This document shows, piece after piece, positions 1 through 7,028 of a DNA stretch of 44,855 nucleotides. The notes beneath the pieces were generated by a model. The model worked only from the letters and a program-made list of their open reading frames with translations, did no database searches and had not been told where the DNA came from. Numbering within the stretch: the stretch's first letter is position 1; every line of letters starts with the position of its first letter. The position numbers were made by a program, and so were the translations under genes. The DNA is taken from NCBI GenBank assembly GCA_021815785.1, contig JAKAZS010000012.1, forward strand, positions 1 through 44,855, written 5' to 3'. This stretch comes from a bacterium (GTDB lineage Bacteria; Cyanobacteriota; Vampirovibrionia; Obscuribacterales; JAKAZS01).

Positions 1-75
1 ACACGTTAGTAAAGACGGTTAGCAGCGACAATACTTGGTGGGTGACTGCCTGGAAAGATAGCCCGGTGCCAGGAT
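1..75 (+). rRNA. rrf: 5S ribosomal RNA, 3' part only
   Basis: The first 75 bases read as the 3' two-thirds of a 5S rRNA. They hold the loop E/helix IV-V region (ACTTGGTGGGTGACTGCC) and end in the GGTGCCAGGA that pairs with the 5' end of 5S. The 5' part lies outside the window, so this is the tail of an rRNA operon transcribed into the window. A terminator follows within 10 bases. The exact 3' end is estimated from the helix I pattern. Confidence 0.85.
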
Positions 76-79
76 TTAT

Positions 80-115
80 AAGGCTCTTAAGTTAATTCCT
101 TAAGAGCCTTTTTCC
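80..115 (+). terminator. Rho-independent terminator of the rRNA operon
   Basis: A perfect 12-bp stem (AAGGCTCTTAAG at 80-91, CTTAAGAGCCTT at 99-110) with a 7-base loop is followed by a pyrimidine/T-rich run. It lies just after the 5S 3' end and before a converging gene, so it plausibly ends the rRNA transcript. Confidence 0.85.
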
Positions 116-141
116 TTTCTTATATTTTAAAGAAGCTGGAT

Positions 142-1035
142 TTAGGGATTACAATAATTGCATTCAAATGCCTTAACATGCGTAACTCCATCAGTTCGGG
201 CAATCTGTTGCTGAAAATTACAGCTAACACAACTATGTATTTCATATAAAGGATAATCCGAAGGATAGTCACATTCTTGACAAGGCAAACCGCCGATAAA
301 ACCACTTCGACCAAAGCCTGGACAAGCACAGGCTGGGCACAGTTGACGAATGCGGCTGGCTAATTTTAGAGCTAGTTTGCGGATGACTTTGAGCCTGGTA
401 GGGTTCATATGAGCGCGCATATCTGTTTCTAGATAAACTATATTATTTTTTGAAGCAGCTTTACAGCTTTCAACTGCTTTATAAAGATCGGCCAAATTTG
501 TAATACCTTTAAATATAAGACTTTCTTGAGTATGAGTTTTATCAATAATATTTTTACGCGGATCTTCTTGGCGAACAATTAATCCATGTTGAGGAAATTT
601 TACTTTTGTAAGAAAATCTTTGCTATCAGCTATAGAGTTTATGCTTATTTGATTATAATTAGTTTCAGTAGATATAATCTGTTCGCTAATTTCAATACCC
701 CGGTTATCATCAACAAACACCATAACTTCTTGAGTACCAGGTATAATAAAAAGGCTTGGATGCGGACCGAAACTACCTTCACTGGCTAAGCCAAGCGACA
801 TATTTAAATTTTGCATTCCTAAACGTGCTTTTTTTCTTGCGGTTTCAAGAGCAGAGCCTTCTCTTTCAATTTCACCCGTAAAAGTTCCGAGAGTATCAGT
901 ATTAATATTTTGAGTACAAACTATTTTAACTCCTAAGGCATTTTTAAAAGGTGATGCAATTGATTTAGCCTTATTATGCATAGTTGTTAAAACTACACTT
1001 TTTCCTGAGTAACAACTAATTTTACTATTAATCAC
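142..1035 (-). CDS. DUF6671 family protein with C-terminal zinc ribbons
   Basis: Protein of 297 aa of unknown function that matches what I know of the DUF6671 family. Visible family signatures are GTFTGEIEREG (~50-60), ASEGSFGPHP (84-93) and ETDMRAHMNPTR (203-214). The C-terminus holds paired cysteines at 233, 236, 238, 252, 255, 269, 272, 292 and 295, which suggest two zinc ribbons. The start is GTG (1033-1035) with only a weak ribosome-binding site; Met19 is a possible alternative start. It lies 34 bases after dabA on the same strand and is probably the last gene of that operon. The N-terminal part recalls nucleotide-handling or hydrolase folds, but no catalytic activity can be assigned from the sequence. 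Family call is good; role is unknown. Confidence 0.75.
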   Translation of the reverse strand: MINSKISCYSGKSVVLTTMHNKAKSIASPFKNALGVKIVCTQNINTDTLGTFTGEIEREGSALETARKKARLGMQNLNMSLGLASEGSFGPHPSLFIIPGTQEVMVFVDDNRGIEISEQIISTETNYNQISINSIADSKDFLTKVKFPQHGLIVRQEDPRKNIIDKTHTQESLIFKGITNLADLYKAVESCKAASKNNIVYLETDMRAHMNPTRLKVIRKLALKLASRIRQLCPACACPGFGRSGFIGGLPCQECDYPSDYPLYEIHSCVSCNFQQQIARTDGVTHVKAFECNYCNP

Positions 1036-1069
1036 TTAGTTTAATTGCTAAAATTGAGAGTAAACTTTT

Positions 1070-3478
1070 TTAAGCATTAGCATATTTTGGATCAGCTGTT
1101 TTTACAGCCTGCCAAGTACTAATATCATCAGCTTGATAAAAAATATTACTACTAGGATCCATAGCCAAAAGCTTTATCCATCGATTTTTTACTAAATTAG
1201 CCAGGTTTTCATGCCGACTTAAAATCCGGTCAATTACGTTAAGTGGAGCCCGAATTAAAACTAAAAGACGCATGGGTTCATGTTCCAGTATTCCTTGGGA
1301 GGCCATAACCGATTGAATTGGCAGTCCAAGTTTGAGATCACTAGAAGCGCCTTGCATAACTCCAAAATCGCCTACAACATTATGTAAGACTTTACTGCCA
1401 CTACCAAAAACTTTATTATCCACGCTAGATAGATAATATTGAATGTTAATCATTTGAGCCACTATAAGTGGTGCCGTCATAATTGTTTCCAGTACTTCAC
1501 CAGAGGGATCTTCGCTAAAATCATAAGAATGGAGAAAGGTTCTGCCCATAAGGTCTAAGTCCTTAGTTAGACTACGTGGAGCGGCAATAAAAGCAGCGTT
1601 ACGAACTAAACCCCATTCAGGAACAGTTTGAGCCCAATCACAGGCTCGACTTGAAGGATTGTTTAAAGCCTTAATCACACTTTGGGGCAGGCTTTGACTA
1701 CGCCATTTTTGGACATTATTACCGGATTGAATAAGATCTATTTTTAATTGGGCGATTATCTTCTGTTGATGATCGTTTACCAGATCGGTATCAAAAATCT
1801 CAATCCTATCTGTTGTGGTATTATGTTCAGCAGCCAGAAAAATCGTTTCATCTGGTATAAAAATAGCGCTATCTCTCAAATGCTGCCTGACTTGACGGTC
1901 ATTTAATATAGTTGCAGCAAGTTTGGCATTTATGCCACCAGCATTTCCCCCGCAGGCACCACAGTCTAAAGCTGATGCGTAAGGATTATTAGTGGATAAA
2001 CTTTTATGGCCACAGAGCACAATTACACTAGCAAAATTTTTGGTCAAACCCATACCTTTAAGATTAGATATTGCTAAATCAATTTTTTCGGCTAACGAAA
2101 ATTCTACTGTGTCCAGAATTATCTTTGGTTCACCAGCAATATAATGGTTTAATTTATCACAGCCCTGTTTAAAAGCTTTAGGAAAAAAAGTCTTGCCTAA
2201 AAGCGGTAAGCTAGAACAAAGACCAAAACTTTCAACTAAGCCAAAGGCTCCCATCAAACTGCTCTTTAAACGTTTGCGTAGATAAATAATCATGGCGAGT
2301 AAAGTCTTAGCACTAATATAATTTTGCTTGCTTTTATCTTCACAGAGGGCACTTACATTTTTTTGGGGGGAAATAAGCACCGGACATAAATCAACAGAAA
2401 GATTACTACCTAATTCCTTATAACGCATGGCAAAACCAAAAAATCCGGCATAGCCATATGTTGAATAGGGTCCAATACGCTCTAACTGCCTTCGAATTGG
2501 TTCGCTGCGAACATCGATGCAAAACACCAGCTGACTTTGTGGTAAGTCTAGTTCTTGAGTTGGAACCCCACAGGATAGCTTATCGATAAGTTCATTGCGA
2601 TAATTAATTTCATAGGCATCTTGCCAAACGCCAGCATAGTTTATTTTTTCAGCCAATTCATTACATGGCTCAGTTTTACTAAGTAAACTTAATTTAGACC
2701 AAGGTTTAATCTCTAAATTATAAAAACTTTTAACAATTGGTTTAGCATAATTAAATTCGTAAAATAGTCTAATTGCCAGGTAGTCGATAAGTAAATCATC
2801 TTCACCATTAGATTGTTTCCATTTAAGGTAACTTCCCCAACCAGGTAATTGAATCAAATGCCCGCGTAAATAATCAGCGATATTTTCCTCAACACCAATA
2901 AGGTCAAGAAGCCATTCTAAAGCCTGTTTGGAATTGACGGGCAAATCTTTTAGTATCGTTTTCCAGTCATTTAATCCATGAATAGATAAAGAGTAATCAT
3001 ATTTAATTAATTCACAAAAACTTTCAAAGAAACCACGCTTGCGTTCCATTGACCATTGCGCTTGCGTAGTATCAAAATAAGCACTGCACCACTTAATGAC
3101 TTGTCGATTAATGTTTGCCACAATGTCTTGCTGATGATTAAAGTCTAGATATTCAGACAAAGTTGAATTAATATTTACGCAGCTTGGTTTCTTGAAATTA
3201 GCAGATTTATTATAATTTTCAAACGCTTCTTTAAGGTCATTTGAGTTGATGCGACCGGATTCAAATAGTTCTCGATATTTTGTTAAATCCAGGTAACCTT
3301 GAGCACCCATAAGCTTATTAGCATTATGCATGGCTAGATCAAAATTTAAACTTTCCAAGCCTTTTAAAGAATTAGTAGCCACAAAACTAGTTAGGGGCCA
3401 TAAACAATTTAAGTAAGCTGAAGCATTAATTATTTCAGACTCTAATTCAAGTTGTTTACACCTAGTTTTATCTGTCAT
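1070..3478 (-). CDS. dabA: DabA, inorganic-carbon transport subunit (DUF2309/UPF0753)
   Basis: Cytoplasmic zinc subunit of the DAB dissolved-inorganic-carbon pump. In characterised systems it is a beta-carbonic-anhydrase-like protein that works with the membrane partner DabB to accumulate bicarbonate. The protein is 802 aa, normal for the family. The expected zinc/active-site residues are visible: Cys320 and Asp322 in FCIDVRSE, His491 in CGHKS, and Cys506 in DCGACGG. The His-Cys spacing of 15 and Cys-Asp spacing of 2 fit my memory of the Halothiobacillus protein. The start overlaps the dabB stop by one base (TAATG), with AGGAGG just upstream, so translation is coupled. Subunit call is strong; physiological substrate in this organism is inferred. 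Confidence 0.93.
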   Translation of the reverse strand: MTDKTRCKQLELESEIINASAYLNCLWPLTSFVATNSLKGLESLNFDLAMHNANKLMGAQGYLDLTKYRELFESGRINSNDLKEAFENYNKSANFKKPSCVNINSTLSEYLDFNHQQDIVANINRQVIKWCSAYFDTTQAQWSMERKRGFFESFCELIKYDYSLSIHGLNDWKTILKDLPVNSKQALEWLLDLIGVEENIADYLRGHLIQLPGWGSYLKWKQSNGEDDLLIDYLAIRLFYEFNYAKPIVKSFYNLEIKPWSKLSLLSKTEPCNELAEKINYAGVWQDAYEINYRNELIDKLSCGVPTQELDLPQSQLVFCIDVRSEPIRRQLERIGPYSTYGYAGFFGFAMRYKELGSNLSVDLCPVLISPQKNVSALCEDKSKQNYISAKTLLAMIIYLRKRLKSSLMGAFGLVESFGLCSSLPLLGKTFFPKAFKQGCDKLNHYIAGEPKIILDTVEFSLAEKIDLAISNLKGMGLTKNFASVIVLCGHKSLSTNNPYASALDCGACGGNAGGINAKLAATILNDRQVRQHLRDSAIFIPDETIFLAAEHNTTTDRIEIFDTDLVNDHQQKIIAQLKIDLIQSGNNVQKWRSQSLPQSVIKALNNPSSRACDWAQTVPEWGLVRNAAFIAAPRSLTKDLDLMGRTFLHSYDFSEDPSGEVLETIMTAPLIVAQMINIQYYLSSVDNKVFGSGSKVLHNVVGDFGVMQGASSDLKLGLPIQSVMASQGILEHEPMRLLVLIRAPLNVIDRILSRHENLANLVKNRWIKLLAMDPSSNIFYQADDISTWQAVKTADPKYANA

Positions 3479-5046
3479 TAAATCCTCCTGAGTAAATTGT
3501 TTTTAGCTAAATTAATTTTGCTTTTATTATTTAAAACTCGGGCAATGTTACTAATATAGAACCCATTTAAAGCATGAACATAAAGTGCTTTAGTAAAATT
3601 AGATCGAGCTATTGTATGTAAAACTATATCGATAACGATAAAACTAGCAAGTAAGATAGCCATAATTATTTCACTGGGTTGCGGGGAAAATGAAACCAAT
3701 GAATCAAATTTACAGGCTAATAAAACAGAAATGGATGCTATGACCAATAAAATAGAATTAAAACCAAATAACATTGATATACTGGTCTTTTTAAGAGCAG
3801 GTAAAGTACTTAAAATAGCAACTGAAGCCAGTAGCATTAATAGACCAGTTTGACTGTTTATTGATGCTACCGGCCATAAATAATGAATCAGGACTAGTGC
3901 TAGAAGAATAAAAGCAATTAGACCAATAGTCAGTTTAACTGCTGCGTATTTAGGTAAATTTTCAGCATGTAGCCAATGCTTATTCGAAAGTCCTTCACGA
4001 ACAGCGCTACCTGACTGGAGAAACATATGACATTTAAACAGTCCATGAGCTATTAAATGAAAAATTGCGGCCGGAAGAAATCCAGTTGCACATTGTAAAC
4101 TCATAAAGCCCATTTGACCAACAGTTGAATATACTAATTTGCGTTTAACATCATTTTGCGTGGACATTATTAAAGTACCAATTATGGCTGAGAAAAACGC
4201 AATTGCGGCCCAAAGCATAAGTACAGTAGGTGCTGTAGCTAAAACCGGAAATAGACGCATTGCTAGAATTGCTGAAATGTTAACAATTCCAGCATGCAGC
4301 AAACCGGATAATGGCGTAGGTGCTTCAAGAGTTGCTATAAGCCAGTGATGGAAAGGGAAAAGAGCTGATTTAATCGACATTGCTAAAATTATAAGTAAAC
4401 AGATAATTGAAGTTAATTTGATAGCTAGCTTATGACCAAACAATATGATAAAGCCATTAACTTGATTAAGGTGATTGGGTAATTCAGCTATATTAGACGT
4501 ATTTGTAAGACTTACGATACTAATTATAGCTATTAACAATAGTAAATCACTAAACAGATGATGATATAGAACTATTTGTGCAGCTTGTTTTGATTCTTCT
4601 TTAAGTCTAAGTATTCCCCATAATGTCAGTGAAATAAAGGTCCAAGCAATAAGTGATAAAATAAGATTATTGGACACAGTGATGATGCTTGCAAATAGGC
4701 TTAATGTTAATAAATTTCTTATAAAACTAAGCCTTGATGAATCACCACATAAATAACGTTCACTAAAGAAAATTACACTTGTTGAAATAAACGCAATGAT
4801 CATAAGCAGACAGACTGCAACAAAGTCTATTTTGAAGAAGTTATTAATTAAGTAAAAATTTTGATTTACTGGCTGGGTAAAATATATTAGCAAACCCAAA
4901 ACACTTAAAATGAAATTGCTTAACTGTCCCCAAAGAAGTATGCTTAACTTATTTGGATAACTTACTGGAATCAATGATACTAATAATATTAACATCGGTG
5001 TAATAAGTAAGATTAGCTCGTATATTAAAAAGACGTTTAATTGCAT
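3478..5046 (-). CDS. dabB: DabB, NuoL/ND5-like membrane partner of DabA
   Basis: Polytopic membrane protein of 522 aa, of the proton-conducting ND5/MrpA/NuoL superfamily. It has about 14 hydrophobic segments and the family core: SALFPFHHWLIATLEAPTP (~230-250), SGLLHAGIVN, and KRKLVYSTVGQMGFM. No other Complex I or Mrp genes lie nearby, and dabA follows with a one-base overlap. That makes it the cation-coupled half of a DAB complex rather than a respiratory subunit. The start has AAGGAATCAGGA about 8 bases upstream. It lies 54 bases after the MurF-like gene, presumably on the same transcript. Confidence 0.92.
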   Translation of the reverse strand: MQLNVFLIYELILLITPMLILLVSLIPVSYPNKLSILLWGQLSNFILSVLGLLIYFTQPVNQNFYLINNFFKIDFVAVCLLMIIAFISTSVIFFSERYLCGDSSRLSFIRNLLTLSLFASIITVSNNLILSLIAWTFISLTLWGILRLKEESKQAAQIVLYHHLFSDLLLLIAIISIVSLTNTSNIAELPNHLNQVNGFIILFGHKLAIKLTSIICLLIILAMSIKSALFPFHHWLIATLEAPTPLSGLLHAGIVNISAILAMRLFPVLATAPTVLMLWAAIAFFSAIIGTLIMSTQNDVKRKLVYSTVGQMGFMSLQCATGFLPAAIFHLIAHGLFKCHMFLQSGSAVREGLSNKHWLHAENLPKYAAVKLTIGLIAFILLALVLIHYLWPVASINSQTGLLMLLASVAILSTLPALKKTSISMLFGFNSILLVIASISVLLACKFDSLVSFSPQPSEIIMAILLASFIVIDIVLHTIARSNFTKALYVHALNGFYISNIARVLNNKSKINLAKNNLLRRI

Positions 5047-5100
5047 TAGTTTAATCCTGATTCCTTATAAATTGAGTATTTCAAACTGATTAGCAAACAA

Positions 5101-6054
5101 TTAATGAATTGCGGGCTCAACATCGACAAAGAATTCAGCAATTTTAGCTTGCGTTAAGCCCATAGCCTTAGCTGTTTCAACTGCACACCATAAATCGCCT
5201 AACATCACATTACAGCCAATTGCATCCTGCATAGCTGCACTAATAGTTTCGATTTCTATCGCTTTTAACCAGTTTAAACTAAGTGAAGAAGTTTGCGAAA
5301 ATAAGTTTGCCTGATAATTACATTGGAGATCTTTTACACGAGCGGTTACCAATGGTGATGCATCATAGATTACAGCATAACCATTGTCATTAGAATTATC
5401 AATGGCTTCAAGTATTTCACAATACATAGCCGCCTGTAAGACATCTCGTTTAAAGACAGTAAGTTCTTTATTTAAGCGAGTAAGTACAGCTAATTGAGGG
5501 TCAAGCGAACCACTAATTCGGGATACATCACCCCTTTCAATTCCCCCAGCTTCAAAAATCAACAATTCAGTTTCCGCTGGCATAGCTAAAACCTCTTTTA
5601 TACAACTGAGCCAGGTTATACTGTTCATGAAAGCAAGATGAATACGGTAATTTTCTTTTAAAAATTCATGAATGAGAACCATTGTTGATTGGCGACCGCT
5701 TCCACCTGATACGCCAATCACTCTGGGGTTTACTTTAAAACGCCAGGCTCGCACAAGATCAAGCAATGCCGATTTAGTATCCGCAACAGCAATTAGATTA
5801 ATATCAGAATCTTTTGGCGCAAAGGCATAATTAGCACGACGATTTACAATACATCCGCAAGCGCCTCTTGTCACTGCTTCTTTTAAGTCATCATGACTAT
5901 CTTGATAGCTTGAACTAATTGCTATAAACCAGTCCCCAGATTGTATATCTTCTAACTTCCAAACGACCCGACCTACGACTTTATTCTTTCCTTCCGATAA
6001 AATGATGCCGTTAGTTGCTTCTACTATGTCTTGGGTTGAAAATTTTGCTGGCAT
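5101..6054 (-). CDS. MurF-like protein with altered P-loop, short form
   Basis: Protein of 317 aa related to the first two domains of Mur ligases, closest in feel to MurF. The N-terminal Mur domain is at ~1-90 (FAISSSYQDSHDDLKEAVTRG resembles the MurF substrate-binding region). The central domain begins with GVSGGSGRQST at 114-124, where active ligases have G-x-T-G-S-x-G-K-T-(T/S)-T. The P-loop lysine is Arg121 and the next threonine is Gln122. EAGGIERGDVSRIS (~167-180) matches the Mur acidic motif. The usual C-terminal ligase domain is missing (MurF is ~450 aa). It is the first gene of the dab operon, with a strong GGAGGG site. It is likely catalytically weak or dead, perhaps a nucleotide or ligand sensor; that role is inference. 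Confidence 0.7.
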   Translation of the reverse strand: MPAKFSTQDIVEATNGIILSEGKNKVVGRVVWKLEDIQSGDWFIAISSSYQDSHDDLKEAVTRGACGCIVNRRANYAFAPKDSDINLIAVADTKSALLDLVRAWRFKVNPRVIGVSGGSGRQSTMVLIHEFLKENYRIHLAFMNSITWLSCIKEVLAMPAETELLIFEAGGIERGDVSRISGSLDPQLAVLTRLNKELTVFKRDVLQAAMYCEILEAIDNSNDNGYAVIYDASPLVTARVKDLQCNYQANLFSQTSSLSLNWLKAIEIETISAAMQDAIGCNVMLGDLWCAVETAKAMGLTQAKIAEFFVDVEPAIH

Positions 6055-6080
6055 AGTTTATTACCCTCCAACTGAATAAT

Positions 6081-6100
6081 ATATGCAAATATTTGAATAT
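6081..6100 (-). promoter_or_regulatory. Candidate ArsR operator before the dab operon
   Basis: A 20-base near-perfect inverted repeat, ATATGCAAAT/ATTTGAATAT, has one mismatched pair. It lies about 15-35 bases downstream of the predicted transcription start of the MurF-like/dab operon. A second perfect dyad, TAGATATCTA, sits at 6102-6111. AT-rich 12-2-12-like dyads are typical of ArsR/SmtB operators. Related words (CAAATATTT, GAATAT) occur at the arsR promoter (6745-6767), which suggests one regulator for both. Confidence 0.55.
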
Positions 6101-6121
6101 TTAGATATCTATATACTTAAA

Positions 6122-6149
6122 ATTATACACAAATAATTAACACTGTCAA
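6122..6149 (-). promoter_or_regulatory. Consensus sigma-70 promoter of the MurF-like/dabBA operon
   Basis: On the minus strand a perfect -35 TTGACA (6144-6149) and a perfect -10 TATAAT (6122-6127) are separated by 16 bases. The predicted start is near 6115, about 60 bases before the ATG of the MurF-like gene. The candidate operator lies immediately downstream. A promoter this strong would need repression, which fits the divergent-pattern regulator located just upstream. Confidence 0.75.
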
Positions 6150-6300
6150 TAAGACTAGCGATAATTAATTTTTTAATTACTGGTTTAGGCTGTTTGTAAC
6201 TATAATTTTCACAGCAAAAATAGCTTTATTAACTTAAATATATCAATTTATAATGCTATTCATCTATAACAGACTCAAGCCAAAAATCAAGCTAATAAAT

Positions 6301-6310
6301 ATATGCATAT
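6301..6310. repeat. 10-bp perfect palindrome ATATGCATAT
   Basis: Perfect palindrome in the gap between arsR and the MurF-like gene, sharing the ATATGCA word with the operator at 6081. It could be a further regulator half-site, but in DNA this AT-rich chance occurrence is also plausible. The rest of 6055-6322 beyond the promoter and operators shows no gene. Confidence 0.25.
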
Positions 6311-6322
6311 ACGTATTAATTT

Positions 6323-6721
6323 CTATGTACTTTGAGACTTTTTGACAGTAGTTGATTTCTTAGGCTTAAGATCTTTGCCCCAGACCTCCTGGACATTTTT
6401 AATAGCCGACGAAATTTGATCAACTTCGCGCCTATCCGGCAATATAAAAACCAGTCCAGCCATGATCCACTTGGCCAGAGCCGGATTATGCAAATGATAG
6501 AAAACATTTCGGCCTTGACGCTTTTCAATTACAAGATGATGGCTTCTTAAAACTGCCAATTGTTGAGAAGCTGCAGCATGCGAAATATCCAGAATTTCTC
6601 TTAATGCCCCTACGGTAAGGTCTTCTTGTTGAAGTTCTTCAATAATGCGAATACGTATGGGATGCGATAAAACCCCAAATAATTTCGCCAATTCGCCACT
6701 TACAACAACTCTGTAGGGCAT
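6323..6721 (-). CDS. ArsR-family transcriptional regulator, cysteine-free
   Basis: A 132-aa winged-helix repressor. It opens with the family-typical LAKLFGVLSHPIRIRIIEEL (~11-30) and has a recognition helix region SHAAASQQLAVLRSHHLV (~47-64) and a wing GRNVFYHLHN (~70-80). The C-terminal tail is basic. It contains no cysteine at all, so neither the thiolate metal site of classical ArsR/SmtB nor the redox cysteines of SqrR/BigR can be present; the signal must be something else. GGAG lies 5 bases before the ATG. Its promoter and the dab promoter carry related dyads, so I infer it represses itself and the dab operon. Family call is strong; target is inferred. Confidence 0.88.
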   Translation of the reverse strand: MPYRVVVSGELAKLFGVLSHPIRIRIIEELQQEDLTVGALREILDISHAAASQQLAVLRSHHLVIEKRQGRNVFYHLHNPALAKWIMAGLVFILPDRREVDQISSAIKNVQEVWGKDLKPKKSTTVKKSQST

Positions 6722-6744
6722 TCTTCTCCATGTTAAATTATTTA

Positions 6745-6767
6745 CAAATATTTATATATATGAATAT
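6745..6767 (-). promoter_or_regulatory. Candidate autoregulatory ArsR operator
   Basis: On the minus strand the run begins ATATTCATATATATAAA and ends AATATTTG, overlapping the -10 box of the arsR promoter and extending downstream. It shares ATATTC and AAATATTTG with the dyad at 6081-6100. Binding here would occlude RNA polymerase, consistent with autoregulation. Confidence 0.45.
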
Positions 6768-6791
6768 AGCGAAAAATCAAGAATTTGTCAA
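6763..6791 (-). promoter_or_regulatory. Sigma-70 promoter of arsR
   Basis: Perfect -35 TTGACA (6786-6791), 17-base spacer and -10 TATATT (6763-6768) on the minus strand, about 42 bases before the arsR start codon. The remaining part of the 307-base gap 6722-7028 shows only AT-rich sequence with no gene. Confidence 0.7.
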
Positions 6792-7028
6792 CTAAAGTCT
6801 GAAATTGACACTTTTCATAAAAATCAAACCCAAATAAATGTTGTTTAATAATCCCAAGAATAAAAATCTAATAACCTAATTTAAGCCGCCGTATGCAAAT
6901 GTTAATGGCAAAAGCTTAATTATGATAAAATTCTAATTAAGAACCACAGCCCAAAAATAATTATATTTTATTAACAATACTGCCAATCTGCTTTAATAAC
7001 TAGTGTCAGCAATCTTTTAAATAAAAAT

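Noticed and set aside
1046-1054. TGCTAAAAT on the plus strand between dabA and DUF6671
   Set aside because: It points toward the antisense strand of dabA, where no gene follows; probably a chance match and a caution for the motif elsewhere.
3478-5046. NuoL subunit of Complex I or an Mrp antiporter
   Set aside because: No other nuo or mrp gene is present, and the overlap with dabA identifies it as dabB.
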